From the NCBI GenBank assembly GCA_003248935.1, contig QFQF01000006.1, positions 93,419-157,418 of the forward strand: 64,000 bases of DNA, in the 5' to 3' direction. This stretch comes from Sphingobium sp. (GTDB lineage: Bacteria; Pseudomonadota; Alphaproteobacteria; Sphingomonadales; Sphingomonadaceae). The notes below the pieces were generated by a model that saw only the letters and a list, made by a program, of their open reading frames with translations, had not been told where the DNA came from and did no database searches. How positions within the stretch are numbered: the first letter of the stretch is position 1; the number at the start of each line of letters is the position of its first letter. Shown piece by piece: positions 8,366 through 18,520 of the stretch. The translations under genes and the position numbers were made by a program.

Positions 8366-10282
8366 ATGTCCGCGCCGCAGTCCCCCGACAGATTTCATGA
8401 GGAAAAGGCCACCTATACCGTCCGGGGGTCGGATCAGCCCGACCTCGATGCCGGTGTCGAGGCGATCCGCACCGTCCTGAAGACCCTGCCGACGCGGCCC
8501 GGCGTCTACCGGATGCAGGATGCGCGCGGCGACGTGCTGTACGTCGGCAAGGCACGGGCGCTGCGCAACCGGGTGACGAACTATACGCAGGTCGACCGCT
8601 TGTCGAAGCGGTTGCAGCGGATGGTGTCGCAGACCCGGTCGATGACGATCGTCACGACGAACAGCGAGGCCGAGGCGCTGCTGCTGGAGGCGCAGCTGAT
8701 CAAGCGGTTCCGGCCGCCGTACAATGTGCTGCTGCGCGACGACAAGAGCTTCCCCTTTATCCTGCTGCGCGAGGACCATGATTTCCCGCGCATCCAGAAG
8801 CATCGCGGCGCGCGGAAGATACAGGGGCGCTATTACGGGCCGTTCGCCAGCGCCGGATCGGTGACGCGGACGATCAACGCGCTGCAGAAGCTGTTCCTGC
8901 TGCGCTCCTGCACCGACAGTTTCTTCGCCAATCGCTCCCGGCCCTGCCTGCTGTACCAGATCAGGCGCTGCTCGGCGCCGTGCGTCGACCGGATCGACGC
9001 CGGTGCCTATGGCGAGCTGGTACAGGACGCGCAGGATTTCCTGGGCGGCAAGTCGACCAAGGTGCAGCAGAAGCTGGGCGCGGCGATGGAGGCGGCGGCC
9101 GAGGCGCTGGACTTCGAGCAGGCGGCGGTGCTGCGCGACCGGCTGAAGGCGCTGACCTTCATCCAGGGCAGCCAGGCGATCAACGCCGAGGGGCTGGGCG
9201 ACGCCGACATCTTCGCGCTGGCGGCGAAGAAGGGGGCGATGTGCATCCAGGCCTTCTTCATCCGTGGCGGCCAGAACTGGGGCCATCGCAGCTTCTTCCC
9301 GATCCACACCAGCGAAGTGGCGGAGGACGAGGTGCTGGCGAGTTTCATGGCGCAATTCTACGAGGAGGTGCCGCCGCCGCGGCTCGTCCTGTCCGACCGG
9401 GCACCGGCCGAATGCGAGCTGGTGGCGCAGGCGCTGTCCGAGCGGCTGGGCAGCAAGGTGCGGATCGAGGTGCCGCAGCGCGGGGAGCGCATCCGCCTGA
9501 TCCGGCAGGCGCAGCGCAATGCCGAGGAGGCGCTCGACCGGCGGCTGGCCGAGACGACGACGCAGGCGCGAGTGCTGGACGACATGGTCGAGGCATTCGG
9601 GCTGGACGGCGTGCCCGACCGGATCGAGATCTACGACAACAGCCATATCCAGGGCGCGCATGCGCTGGGCGCGATGGTGGTGGCGGGGCCGGAGGGCTTC
9701 CGCAAGAACGCCTATCGCAAGTTCAACATGAAGAACCCGGAGACGTCGAACGACGATTTCGCGATGATGCGCGAAATGTTCGAGCGGCGCTTCGGACGCG
9801 CCGCCCGGGAAGATCCGGACCGCGACGGCGGCGAATGGCCAGACCTGGTCCTGATCGACGGCGGCAAGGGGCAGCTTTCGGCGGCGCGCGCGATGCTGGA
9901 GGACATGGGCATCGAGGACGTGTGCATGATCGGCATCGCCAAGGGGCCGCATCACGGGCGCGAGGGGCGGGAGGTGTTCCACCTGATGGACGGACGGGAA
10001 GTGACCTTCCCGCTCAACCATCCGGTGCTGTTCTACCTCCAGCGGCTGCGCGACGAGGCGCACCGTTTCGCCATCGGCGCGCACCGGCAGAAGCGCAGCA
10101 AGGCGATCACGGTCAGTTCCCTGGACGAGGTGCCGGGCATCGGCCCCGCGCGCAAGAAGGCGCTGCTGATGCATTTCGGCACGGCGAAGGCGGTGCGCAG
10201 CGCGGCGCTGGAGGACCTGCAGCGCGCGCCGGGCGTTTCCCGGGCGGTTGCGCAGCAGGTGTATGATTATTTCCACGGATAG
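8366..10282 (+). CDS. uvrC: Excinuclease ABC subunit C
   Basis: A 638-residue protein with all UvrC parts in order. These are the GIY-YIG endonuclease (PGVYRMQD...DVLYVGKA, about residues 46-65), the UVR motif that binds UvrB (LDFEQAAVLRDRLKAL), the RNase H-like 5' nuclease domain (EIYDNSHIQGAHALGAMVV) and the C-terminal helix-hairpin-helix (VPGIGPARKKALLMHFG). It makes both incisions of nucleotide-excision repair. There is an N-terminal extension of about 40 residues before the GIY-YIG domain. It is a single gene with no obvious operon partner. Confidence 0.97.
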   Translation: MSAPQSPDRFHEEKATYTVRGSDQPDLDAGVEAIRTVLKTLPTRPGVYRMQDARGDVLYVGKARALRNRVTNYTQVDRLSKRLQRMVSQTRSMTIVTTNSEAEALLLEAQLIKRFRPPYNVLLRDDKSFPFILLREDHDFPRIQKHRGARKIQGRYYGPFASAGSVTRTINALQKLFLLRSCTDSFFANRSRPCLLYQIRRCSAPCVDRIDAGAYGELVQDAQDFLGGKSTKVQQKLGAAMEAAAEALDFEQAAVLRDRLKALTFIQGSQAINAEGLGDADIFALAAKKGAMCIQAFFIRGGQNWGHRSFFPIHTSEVAEDEVLASFMAQFYEEVPPPRLVLSDRAPAECELVAQALSERLGSKVRIEVPQRGERIRLIRQAQRNAEEALDRRLAETTTQARVLDDMVEAFGLDGVPDRIEIYDNSHIQGAHALGAMVVAGPEGFRKNAYRKFNMKNPETSNDDFAMMREMFERRFGRAAREDPDRDGGEWPDLVLIDGGKGQLSAARAMLEDMGIEDVCMIGIAKGPHHGREGREVFHLMDGREVTFPLNHPVLFYLQRLRDEAHRFAIGAHRQKRSKAITVSSLDEVPGIGPARKKALLMHFGTAKAVRSAALEDLQRAPGVSRAVAQQVYDYFHG

Positions 10283-10308
10283 GGTCGCGGCGGCGGGAGG
10301 CAGGATGA

Positions 10309-10713
<405 letters not shown>

Positions 10714-10757
10714 GGCCGCGGCGCTGATGGCACGGCGATGACAGAGGAGCGCGCGCC

Positions 10758-11492
10758 CTGAGCCGGATCGTCACGGAGGCGATCGTCTGCGCGGTGCGGG
10801 CGCATGGCGAGCATGGGGCGATCGCGCGCCTGCTGACGCCCGGTCACGGCCTCCAGCCCGGCTATGTCCGGGGCGGGCGGTCGCGCCGCATCCGGCCGTT
10901 GCTGGTGCCCGGGAACGCGGTGCAGGCGGAATTCAGCGCGCGTATCGAGACGCAGCTCGCCGGGCTGACCGTCGAACTGATGCACAGCCGCGCGCCGTTG
11001 CTGTCGGAACCGCTGCCCGCCGCGGCGATCGACTGGGCCTGCGCGCTCACCGCCGTCGCGCTGCCCGAGGGCACGCCCTATCCGGCGCTGCACCAGGCGC
11101 TCGATGGCCTGCTCTCGGCGGTCGAGGCGGCACCGGCGGCGCGGGGATGGGCGCAGGCGCTGGTCCGTTACGAATTGCTGCTGCTCGGCGAACTCGGCTT
11201 CGGCCTGGATCTGTCCGCCTGCACGGTGACGGGGGGCGAGGAAGATCTTGCCTATGTGAGCCCGAAGAGCGCGGCGGCCGTCTCGCGCGCCGCCGCCGCC
11301 GGCTATGAGACGCGGCTGCTGCCGTTGCCGCCGTTTCTGCGCGGCGCGCAAAGCGATACCTGGACGGACATTCTGGACGGATTGCGCCTCACCGGCCATT
11401 TCCTGGAACGCAATGTGCTGACCGACCGGCGGCATGAGGTGCTCGCCGCGCGCGAAAGACTCGTCGACCGGCTGAAAAGAGCGGTTGCGTGA
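10758..11492 (+). CDS. recO: DNA repair protein RecO, apparent CTG start
   Basis: RecO loads RecA onto gaps together with RecR. The reading frame contains the N-terminal OB-fold ([23 protein letters not shown]) and the C-terminal helical domain ([14 protein letters not shown]...[12 protein letters not shown]). The first ATG/GTG/TTG in frame is GTG 10794, which would remove the first OB-fold strand ([12 protein letters not shown]). That strand is restored only by starting at CTG 10758, which has GAGGAG 9 bases upstream; an in-frame stop sits at 10725. The 7-codon frame ATG 10738-TGA 10761 overlaps the CTG by one frame shift. The C-terminal zinc-binding cysteines of some RecO proteins are absent, as in related alphaproteobacteria. 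Confidence 0.85.
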   Translation: MSRIVTEAIVCAVRAHGEHGAIARLLTPGHGLQPGYVRGGRSRRIRPLLVPGNAVQAEFSARIETQLAGLTVELMHSRAPLLSEPLPAAAIDWACALTAVALPEGTPYPALHQALDGLLSAVEAAPAARGWAQALVRYELLLLGELGFGLDLSACTVTGGEEDLAYVSPKSAAAVSRAAAAGYETRLLPLPPFLRGAQSDTWTDILDGLRLTGHFLERNVLTDRRHEVLAARERLVDRLKRAVA

Positions 11493-11581
11493 GCGGTTCG
11501 CTTGCTGCATCCCGCCGCCGACACAGCGCCCGCCCGCAAAGGGGCTGAAGAGGGCGCACGGCATATTGAGGAGACGTTCGC

Positions 11582-12625
11582 ATGCTGGTTGCCCTGTTCC
11601 CCGGCGATGGTATCGGCCCGGAAGTGATCGCGCAGGCGCGCCGCGTGCTGGACGCGCTGGCGATCCCCGGCCTCACCTATGAAGAGGGACTGGTCGGCGG
11701 CGCCGCGTACAAGGCGGTGGGGCACCCGCTGCCGGACGCCACGCTGGACATCGCACGCCGGGCCGACGCCATCCTGTTCGGCGCGGTCGGCGACTTCGAC
11801 TGCGACCATCTGGAACGGCACCTGCGCCCCGAGCAGGCGATCCTGGGCCTGCGCAAGGCGCTGGGCCTGTTTTCCAACCTGCGCCCGGCAAAGGTTTTCC
11901 CGCAGCTGGCCGACGCCTCCGCACTGAAGCCGGAGGTGGCAAGCGCCATCGACCTGCTGATCGTGCGGGAAAGCAACGGCGACGTCTATTTCGGCGAGAA
12001 GGGCATGCGCACCACCGCCGACGGCCTGCGCGAGGGCTATGACGTCATGAGCTACAACGAGGCGGAGGTGCGCCGCATCGCGCACAGCGGTTTCCAGGCG
12101 GCACAGGCGCGCCGGGGCAAGCTCTGCTCGGTGGACAAGGCCAATGTGCTGGAGACCAGCCAGCTGTGGCGCGACGTGATCATCGAGGTGTCGGCCGAAT
12201 ATCCCGGCGTGGAGCTGACCCACATGTATGTCGACAACGCCGCGATGCAGCTGGTGCGCAATCCCGGCCAGTTCGACGTGATCGTCACCGGCAACATGTT
12301 CGGCGACATCCTGTCGGATCAGGCGAGCATGTGCGTCGGCTCCATCGGCATGCTGGCGTCGGCGACGCTGAACGAGGGCGGGCAGGGCCTGTACGAGCCG
12401 ATCCACGGCAGCGCGCCCGACATCGCCGGGCAGGGCAAGGCCAATCCGCTGGCGACGATCCTGTCGGCCGCGATGATGCTGCGCTTCTCGCTGGGCAAGG
12501 GGGCGGAGGCGGACCGGATCGAGGCGGCGGTCGCAAAGGCGCTGGAAAACGGCGCGCGCGGCCCCGACCTGGGCGGCACGATGACCACGGCGGAGATGGG
12601 CGACGCCGTTCTCGCGGTGCTCTGA
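11582..12625 (+). CDS. leuB: 3-isopropylmalate dehydrogenase
   Basis: A 347-residue NAD-dependent decarboxylating dehydrogenase of leucine synthesis. Recognised by the N-terminal [10 protein letters not shown], the substrate loop [21 protein letters not shown], the active-site segment [13 protein letters not shown], the Lys-containing [15 protein letters not shown], the Asp-rich metal site ([23 protein letters not shown]) and the NAD site [16 protein letters not shown]. Full length. It is not next to leuC, leuD or leuA here. GAGGAGACG precedes ATG 11582. Confidence 0.96.
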   Translation: MLVALFPGDGIGPEVIAQARRVLDALAIPGLTYEEGLVGGAAYKAVGHPLPDATLDIARRADAILFGAVGDFDCDHLERHLRPEQAILGLRKALGLFSNLRPAKVFPQLADASALKPEVASAIDLLIVRESNGDVYFGEKGMRTTADGLREGYDVMSYNEAEVRRIAHSGFQAAQARRGKLCSVDKANVLETSQLWRDVIIEVSAEYPGVELTHMYVDNAAMQLVRNPGQFDVIVTGNMFGDILSDQASMCVGSIGMLASATLNEGGQGLYEPIHGSAPDIAGQGKANPLATILSAAMMLRFSLGKGAEADRIEAAVAKALENGARGPDLGGTMTTAEMGDAVLAVL

Positions 12626-12703
12626 GGCTCGGTCCGTCGCATTGCCCGGTGCTTTGTTAACCTGTCGTCCGCACCATGGCGGCAGGTAAACGACAGGGTA
12701 GTG

Positions 12704-13174
12704 ATGATGAGCCTGGACCTGTGGGCCGAGCATGACGGACTGCGCACGATGATGCGGGAATTCGCGGCGCTGCTGCTCGCGTCGCGGCCCGACATGGCGG
12801 AAATCGCACGCCGCCGAATCGCCTTTTCGCAGGCATATCGCCGTCACGTCGATTGCGAGGCGAAGGCAGTTCGCATGGCCTGTTCCACCGGACTGATCGC
12901 GGGCGTCGGGCAGGCTGCACGGATTCATACCGACCGGGTGCGCGAACTGTTCCTGGCCTATAGCGCCCACGTCAATCACTGGACGCCGGGCCGCATAGCG
13001 GACGACTGGGCAGGCTATGGCAAGGACGTGCAGGGTCTCCAGCGCACCCTCCATATCCTGATGGCATGGGAAGAGGAGAAGCTCCACGGCATGCTGACCC
13101 CGGTGCAGCAGGCGGAGCAGACCACGCAAAGCGAGCCAGTTTCCAGCCAACGGACCTCCCGCTCCATCCACTGA
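12704..13174 (+). CDS. Conserved hypothetical helical protein
   Basis: About 156 residues, predicted mostly helical, no signal peptide. Begins SLDLWAEHDGLRTMMREFAALL and is rich in Arg, Ala and His, with a Ser/Gln/Thr-rich tail (QAEQTTQSEPVSSQRTS). The EHDGL opening and spaced histidines (RRHVDCE, AHVNHW) resemble a four-helix hemerythrin-like bundle, but the full His/Glu iron-ligand pattern is not clear, so no function is assigned. It sits between leuB and metZ. The start could be GTG 12701 or either of the next two ATGs. Confidence 0.6.
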   Translation: MMSLDLWAEHDGLRTMMREFAALLLASRPDMAEIARRRIAFSQAYRRHVDCEAKAVRMACSTGLIAGVGQAARIHTDRVRELFLAYSAHVNHWTPGRIADDWAGYGKDVQGLQRTLHILMAWEEEKLHGMLTPVQQAEQTTQSEPVSSQRTSRSIH

Positions 13175-13331
13175 CAGCCTAGAGCGCATCGTTCCGCAGT
13201 CTGGGCCGGGCCGGGGCCATCGACGAAAAATGCCGCCAGGCACGGCAAGACGGTTGCAGTCGTCCGCCCGCGCGGCCATTGCGGCATGGCGTTGAGGGCG
13301 GCGGGACCGCCACAGTACGGACGAAGGCGAC

Positions 13332-14540
13332 ATGAAGAGACATTCGGGTCAGGACAAGAACATCACGAAGGACTGGCGTCCGGCGACACTGGCGGTGCGC
13401 GGCGGGACCGCGCGGTCCGAGTGGGGCGAGACGTCCGAGGCGCTGTTCGTCACGTCGGGCTATGCCTATGACTGCGCCGAGGATGCGGCCGCGCGCTTCG
13501 CGGGCGAGCAGCAGGGCATGACCTACAGCCGCCTCCAGAACCCGACGGTCGAGATGCTGGAGAAGCGCATCGCCCTGCTGGAAGGCGCGGAAGCCTGCCG
13601 CGCGACGGCGACCGGCATGGCGGCGATGACGGCGGCCTTGCTCTGTCAGCTGTCGCAGGGCGACCATGTGGTCGCGGCGAAGGCGGCGTTCGGCTCCTGC
13701 CGCTGGCTGACCGACACGCTGTTCCCGCGCTTCGGTATCGAGACGACGACGATCCACGCGCACGAGACCGGCGAGTGGGAGAAGGCGATCCGTCCGAACA
13801 CGAAGCTGTTCTTCTTCGAAACGCCCGCCAACCCGACCATGGACCTTGTCGACCTGGAGGGGGTGTGCGCCGTCGCGAAGAGGCATGGCATCACCACCGT
13901 CGTCGACAATGCGTTCGCCACGCCCGCCCTGCAGCGGCCGATGGACTATGGCGCCGACGTCGTCGCCTATAGCGCGACCAAGATGATGGACGGGCAGGGC
14001 CGCGTGCTGGCCGGCGCGATCTGCGGCACGGAGAAGTTCATCACCGAGACGCTGCTGCCGTTCCACCGCAACACCGGCCCGACGCTGAGCCCGTTCAACG
14101 CCTGGGTGGTGCTGAAGGGACTGGAGACGCTGGACCTGCGCATCCGGCGCCAGAGCGAGAATGCGATGAAGGTCGCGACGTTCCTGGAGGGACGGGTGAA
14201 GAGCGTGCTGTACCCCGGCCTCGCGAGCCATCCGGGCCATGCGCTGGCGCAGCGGCAGATGGCCGCGGCGGGCGCGATCTTCTCCATCTATGTCGGCGGT
14301 GGCCGGAAGGAGGCGCATGGCCTTCTGAACGGCCTGAACCTGATCGACATCAGCAACAATATCGGCGATTCCCGTTCGCTGATGACCCACCCCGCGTCGA
14401 CCACCCATTACGGGATGAAGGAAGAGGCGCGGCTGGAGGTCGGCATCACGGAGGATATGCTGCGTCTCAATGTGGGCCTGGAAGACCCCGACGATCTGAT
14501 CGAGGATCTTGATCGGGCCTTGACCGGCATCGGCCTGTAG
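13332..14540 (+). CDS. metZ: O-succinylhomoserine sulfhydrylase
   Basis: A 402-residue PLP enzyme of the Cys/Met metabolism family. The Schiff-base lysine is in YSATKMMDGQGRVLAG, PLP-binding features are VVDNAFATPALQRP, and the N-terminal signature is AVRGGTARSEWGETSEALF. The MetZ type is favoured over cystathionine gamma-synthase by the first 60 residues and by SGYAYDCAEDAAARF. It makes homocysteine directly from O-succinylhomoserine and sulfide. apaG follows after 14 bases, a common alphaproteobacterial pairing. Confidence 0.92.
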   Translation: MKRHSGQDKNITKDWRPATLAVRGGTARSEWGETSEALFVTSGYAYDCAEDAAARFAGEQQGMTYSRLQNPTVEMLEKRIALLEGAEACRATATGMAAMTAALLCQLSQGDHVVAAKAAFGSCRWLTDTLFPRFGIETTTIHAHETGEWEKAIRPNTKLFFFETPANPTMDLVDLEGVCAVAKRHGITTVVDNAFATPALQRPMDYGADVVAYSATKMMDGQGRVLAGAICGTEKFITETLLPFHRNTGPTLSPFNAWVVLKGLETLDLRIRRQSENAMKVATFLEGRVKSVLYPGLASHPGHALAQRQMAAAGAIFSIYVGGGRKEAHGLLNGLNLIDISNNIGDSRSLMTHPASTTHYGMKEEARLEVGITEDMLRLNVGLEDPDDLIEDLDRALTGIGL

Positions 14541-14554
14541 CCGATCTTGGCAGG

Positions 14555-14953
14555 GTGAACGCGTTTTTCCCCTTCGCCTCGACAACGCGCGGTATCACGG
14601 TCCGCGTGTCGGTGAGTTTCCTGCCCGAGCAGTCGGAGCCGGACCGTGGCCGCTGGTTCTGGGCCTATCATATCCGTATCGAGAATGGGGGGACCGAACC
14701 CGTGCAGCTTCTGACGCGGCGCTGGCTGATCACCGACGGGCGGGGCGTGCAGCATCGCGTCGAGGGCGAGGGCGTCGTCGGCGAGCAGCCGGTGGTGCAG
14801 CCGGGCAAATCCTATGACTATGTATCGGGATGCCCGCTCGCCACGCCGACCGGGGCCATGCAGGGCAGCTATCACATGATCGGCTCGCTCGGCGAAACCT
14901 TCGACGTCGCCATCCCCCGCTTCTCTCTCATCGCACCTGCGGTCGCCGAATGA
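14555..14953 (+). CDS. apaG: ApaG family protein
   Basis: A 132-residue single-domain protein with the ApaG immunoglobulin-like fold (VSVSFLPEQSEPDRGRWFWA, IENGGTEPVQLLTRRWLITD, YVSGCPLATPTGAMQGSYHM). Linked to Co2+/Mg2+ homeostasis in enterobacteria; the biochemical role is unsettled. GTG start with CAGGG just upstream. It overlaps the following LysR gene by 4 bases (ATGA), suggesting co-translation with metZ upstream. Confidence 0.92.
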   Translation: MNAFFPFASTTRGITVRVSVSFLPEQSEPDRGRWFWAYHIRIENGGTEPVQLLTRRWLITDGRGVQHRVEGEGVVGEQPVVQPGKSYDYVSGCPLATPTGAMQGSYHMIGSLGETFDVAIPRFSLIAPAVAE

Positions 14954-15744
14954 AACGTACCCATTTGCCGCTCAACGGCCTGCGCGTCCTCGACGCAGCG
15001 GCCCGCCATCTCTCTTTCACCCGCGCGGCCGACGAACTGGCGGTGACGCCGGCGGCCGTCGGCCAGCAGATCCGCGCGCTGGAGGACATGCTGGGCGTCG
15101 TCCTGTTCCGCCGCACGCCCAAGGGGCTGGAACTGACGCCGGAGACCGAGGCGGGGCTGGACGCGCTGCGATCCGGTTTCCTGATGTTCGAGGAGTCGGT
15201 GCGCGCGATGCAGGCGGGCCAGTCCAGCCTGTCGCTGACCATCGCGGCGCCGCGCGACATCACCGCGAAATGGCTGCAGGCGCGGCTCGCCGCCTATGCC
15301 GCGAACCAGCCGGACCTGCATTTCTCGCTCGTCGCCGCCGACGAGGCGCTCGACTTCACCGAGGCCAATCTGGACCTCGCGCTGCGCCTGACGGACGGCC
15401 CGGGCGAGCATGAAGGCATCCGGATCGGCGAAACGGGCTTCGTGACCGTGGAAGCCGTCGACGGCGGCCCCGACGCGCGGATCGAATGGCCCGGATGCCC
15501 GGCAGGCGACCAGCCCGTCGTCATGCGGGTCGCCGACGGCGGCCTGGCGATCGAGGCGGCCGCCAACGGCTTCGGCCGGGCGACCGTGCCGATATTGCTG
15601 GCGGCGCGGGACATTGCCGAGGGACGCGTGCGGCAGGCGGGTGACCCGGGCGACAGCGCGCGCGGCTACTGGCTGATCGCGCCGCTGCCGCAATGGCGGC
15701 AGAAGAAGGTGAAGGCGCTGGTCGAGGCGCTGACGGCCGATTGA
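14950..15744 (+). CDS. LysR-family transcriptional regulator (GcvA-like)
   Basis: 264 residues from ATG 14950. The N-terminal winged helix is LPLNGLRVLDAAARHLSF...TRAADELAVTPAAVGQQIR, which is the GcvA/AmpR subgroup style. A LysR substrate-binding domain follows and is somewhat short. It overlaps the apaG stop by 4 bases, so it belongs to the metZ-apaG transcript. The ligand and targets are unknown; sulfur or methionine control would be a guess from context only. Confidence 0.85.
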   Translation: MKRTHLPLNGLRVLDAAARHLSFTRAADELAVTPAAVGQQIRALEDMLGVVLFRRTPKGLELTPETEAGLDALRSGFLMFEESVRAMQAGQSSLSLTIAAPRDITAKWLQARLAAYAANQPDLHFSLVAADEALDFTEANLDLALRLTDGPGEHEGIRIGETGFVTVEAVDGGPDARIEWPGCPAGDQPVVMRVADGGLAIEAAANGFGRATVPILLAARDIAEGRVRQAGDPGDSARGYWLIAPLPQWRQKKVKALVEALTAD

Positions 15745-15757
15745 TGAGGGGCGGCGG

Positions 15758-17545
15758 TCAGCCCGCCAGCCCCTCCGCCTTTTCGGCCAGTTCCAGCCAG
15801 CGCATTTCGGCCGCATCCTTTTCGGCGCGGGCGTCCTCGATCGCCTTCGTGAGTGCGGCGAAGCGGTCCGGGTTCTTCGTGTAGAGCGCCGGATCGGCCA
15901 GCGCCTCCTCGTCCCGCGTGATCGCGGCCTCAATCTCCTCGATCCGTTGCGGCAGCAGTTCGAGGTCGCGCTGATCCTTGTAGCTGAGCTTGGTCTGCGT
16001 CCTGGGCGGAGGGGGCGCGGCGTTCTCCGTCTTCTTCGCGCCCGCCTTTGCCGCGGCCGTGCGCTGCTTGCGCTGGCGCAGCCAGTCCTCATAGCCGCCC
16101 GCGACGACATCGATATCGCCCGACCCGTCGAGGCCGAGCGTGATCGTCACCGTCCGGTCGAGGAAGTCGCGGTCGTGGCTGACGATCAGGACCGTGCCGT
16201 CATAATCGGAGATCACCTCCTGAAGCAGGTCGAGCGTTTCGAGGTCGAGGTCGTTCGTCGGCTCGTCCAGCACCAGCAGGTTCGATTCGCGGGCGAACTC
16301 GCGGGCGAGCAGCAGGCGCGAGCGTTCACCGCCCGACAGCGTGCCGACCTTCGCCTCCGCCAGGGCGGGATCGAACAGGAAATCCTTGAGATAGCCGTGG
16401 ACGTGCTTCTTCTGTCCGCGCACCTCGATCCAGTCGCCGCCCTCCGCCAGCACGTCGCGCACGCGCTTTTCCGGCGCCATCAGGCTGCGCTGCTGATCGA
16501 TGAAGATCATGTCGAGGGTCTTCGCCAGCGTGATGGTGCCGACGTCGGGGGCGACTTCCCCGGTCAGCAGCTTCAGCAGCGTCGTCTTCCCCGCGCCATT
16601 GCCGCCGACCAGGCCGATGCGGTCGCCGCGCTGGATGCGCAGGGTGAAGTCGCGGATGATCGTGCGGTCGCCATAGACCTTCCCCACATGGTCGGCGACG
16701 ATGACGCTCTTCGTCTTGGACCCGTCGGCGGCGACGGCCAGCTTCGCGGTGCCCTGCGGCCCGATCATCGAGGCGCGCTGGGCCCGCATCTCGTACAGCT
16801 TGGAAAGACGGCCCTGGTTGCGCTTGCGCCGTGCGGTGACGCCGCGCTCCAGCCAGTGCGCCTCGATCTTCAGCTTCGCGTCGAGCTTGTCGGCGGCGCG
16901 GGCCTCTTCTGCATAGGCCTGTTCCATCCACGCCTCGAATCCACCGAAGCCGACCTCGTTGCGGCGCAGATTGCCCCGGTCGAGCCAGAGCGTCTGACGG
17001 GTGAGGCGGGTGAGGAAGGTCCGGTCGTGGCTGATCACCACGAACGCACCGGTGAAGCGGTTGAGCCAGCTTTCGAGCCAGTCGATGGCGGCGATGTCGA
17101 GATGGTTGGTCGGCTCGTCCAGCAGCAGGATGTCGGGCTGGCTGGCGAGCGCGCGGGCGATGGCGGCGCGGCGCCGCTCGCCGCCGCTGGCCGTCGCCGC
17201 TTCCCGCGAAAGATCGATGCCGAGCTGGTCGGCGATCGCCTCCACCTCATGCACGGCAGGCGCATTGGCGCCAGCGGTCGCGAAATCCCGCAGCGTGGCG
17301 AAGGCGCGGATGTCCGGATCCTGCTCCAGCATGACAACGTTGGTGCCCGGCACGATCGACCGGCGGCCCTCGTCTGGCTCAATCTTTCCGCCGATCAGGT
17401 TCAGCAGCGTCGTCTTGCCCGCGCCGTTGCGGCCGATCAGCGCCAGCCGGTCGCGTTCGCCGATGTTGAGGTTCAGGTGCCGGAACAGCCAGCCGCTGCC
17501 CTGCACGAGGCCGAAATCTTCGTAGGAGAGAATAGGTGCCGCCAT
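15758..17545 (-). CDS. uup: ABC-F family ATP-binding protein (Uup-like)
   Basis: A 595-residue soluble protein with two ABC ATPase domains. Walker A sites are GRNGAGKTT (about residue 40) and GGNGAGKTT; signature motifs are SGGERRRAAIARAL and SGGERSRLLLAREF; Walker B sites are LLLDEPTNHLD and LVLDEPTNDLD. The linker between domains and a C-terminal charged coiled coil (YKDQRDLELLPQRIEEIEAAI) point to the Uup/EttA-type ribosome-associated ABC-F group. There are no membrane segments. It converges on the LysR gene with 13 bases between stops. Confidence 0.92.
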   Translation of the reverse strand: MAAPILSYEDFGLVQGSGWLFRHLNLNIGERDRLALIGRNGAGKTTLLNLIGGKIEPDEGRRSIVPGTNVVMLEQDPDIRAFATLRDFATAGANAPAVHEVEAIADQLGIDLSREAATASGGERRRAAIARALASQPDILLLDEPTNHLDIAAIDWLESWLNRFTGAFVVISHDRTFLTRLTRQTLWLDRGNLRRNEVGFGGFEAWMEQAYAEEARAADKLDAKLKIEAHWLERGVTARRKRNQGRLSKLYEMRAQRASMIGPQGTAKLAVAADGSKTKSVIVADHVGKVYGDRTIIRDFTLRIQRGDRIGLVGGNGAGKTTLLKLLTGEVAPDVGTITLAKTLDMIFIDQQRSLMAPEKRVRDVLAEGGDWIEVRGQKKHVHGYLKDFLFDPALAEAKVGTLSGGERSRLLLAREFARESNLLVLDEPTNDLDLETLDLLQEVISDYDGTVLIVSHDRDFLDRTVTITLGLDGSGDIDVVAGGYEDWLRQRKQRTAAAKAGAKKTENAAPPPPRTQTKLSYKDQRDLELLPQRIEEIEAAITRDEEALADPALYTKNPDRFAALTKAIEDARAEKDAAEMRWLELAEKAEGLAG

Positions 17546-17701
17546 GATGTGCGCAGCTAGGGCCTTGTGACGCGCGCGACAAGATGCTTGCTGGAAGCTG
17601 ACAGGACGCGTCAGTCGTGATTAAGCTGTCATGACGCAATGGCAATGAAACCCGCAGGGCGTGCCGATGGTTGGGCACGCGGGCGAACAGGAGATGATTT
17701 C

Positions 17702-18442
17702 ATGAAGCTTGGCGCACTTTCCCTTTGCGCGGCGGCGGTTGCCGGAGTGGCGGCCGTGCCGGCAATCGCGCAGACGAACGTGACGATCGGCGCGACGCCC
17801 CCGGTCGTGACACTGAACGTCACCGAGAGCGTGGAGGCCGCGCCGGATGTCGTGACCGTCGGCACGGGCGTCGAGACGCGCGCGCCGACCGCGAAGCAGG
17901 CGATGGCCGACAATGCCGGACAGATGACGTCCCTGATCGCGGCGATCGCCAAGGCCGGTATCGCGAAGAAGGACATCCAGACCAGCGGCGTGCGCCTGTC
18001 CGCGCAGTACGACTATAGCGGCCGCAACCCGGACGGGACGCAGGCGCCGCCGAAGTTCGTCGGTTACGAGGCGTCCAACCAGCTGTCGGTGAAGCTGCGC
18101 GACGTCGCGAAGCTGGGCGACCTGCTCGACAAGATGGTGGCCGCGGGCGCGACCAACATTTCCGGCCCCAATTTCGCGATCGACGATCCCTCACCGCTGC
18201 TGGTGCAGGCGCGCGGCGCGGCGCTGAAGAGCGCGAAGGCGCAGGCCGATTTCTATGCGCAGCAGGCAGGCTACGGATCGGCGCGGCTGCTCTCCATCTC
18301 GGAGAGCAACAGCGGCGGCATGCCGCCCATGCCGGTGATGGCGATGCGCATGAAGGCGGACTCGGTCGCCGCGACGCCGATCGAGCCGGGGCAGGTGGCG
18401 GCCTCCGTCACGCTGACCGTGCAGTACGCGCTGGAGAAATGA
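17702..18442 (+). CDS. SIMPL-domain (DUF541) periplasmic protein
   Basis: A 246-residue protein with signal peptide (MKLGALSLCAAAVAGVAAVPAIAQ) and a SIMPL/DUF541 domain (LNVTESVEAAPDVVTVGTGV...AIAKAGIAKKDIQTSGVRLS). The family is periplasmic or outer-membrane associated (E. coli YggE, Brucella BP26), linked to oxidative stress, with no defined biochemistry. The start at 17702 is set by the signal peptide and the GGAGATG site. A terminator-like hairpin follows directly. Confidence 0.88.
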   Translation: MKLGALSLCAAAVAGVAAVPAIAQTNVTIGATPPVVTLNVTESVEAAPDVVTVGTGVETRAPTAKQAMADNAGQMTSLIAAIAKAGIAKKDIQTSGVRLSAQYDYSGRNPDGTQAPPKFVGYEASNQLSVKLRDVAKLGDLLDKMVAAGATNISGPNFAIDDPSPLLVQARGAALKSAKAQADFYAQQAGYGSARLLSISESNSGGMPPMPVMAMRMKADSVAATPIEPGQVAASVTLTVQYALEK

Positions 18443-18449
18443 CCAGATG

Positions 18450-18479
18450 GCCGGAAGGGGTGTGAACGCCCCTTCCGGC
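18450..18479 (+). terminator. Perfect 11-bp stem-loop after the SIMPL gene
   Basis: GCCGGAAGGGG, 8-base loop, CCCCTTCCGGC, then TTCGCT. The stem is strong and the T-tract weak. Confidence 0.7.
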
Positions 18480-18520
18480 TTCGCTCCGGCCATTCAGCAC
18501 CTGTTCAATGGCTTGCGGCT

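Noticed and set aside
8231..10276. Minus-strand frame of 681 codons opposite uvrC
   Set aside because: Low-complexity composition without motifs; uvrC on the other strand is complete and unmistakable.
12704..13174. Hemerythrin assignment for the hypothetical protein after leuB
   Set aside because: The opening looks similar, but the complete set of His/Asp/Glu ligands cannot be placed.
15947..17560. Plus-strand frame of 537 codons opposite the ABC-F gene
   Set aside because: Shadow frame; the minus strand encodes a full ABC-F protein with both ATP sites.
17625..17650. CTGTCATGACG before the SIMPL gene as a PHO box
   Set aside because: A single half-site; there is no partner 11 bases away in either direction.
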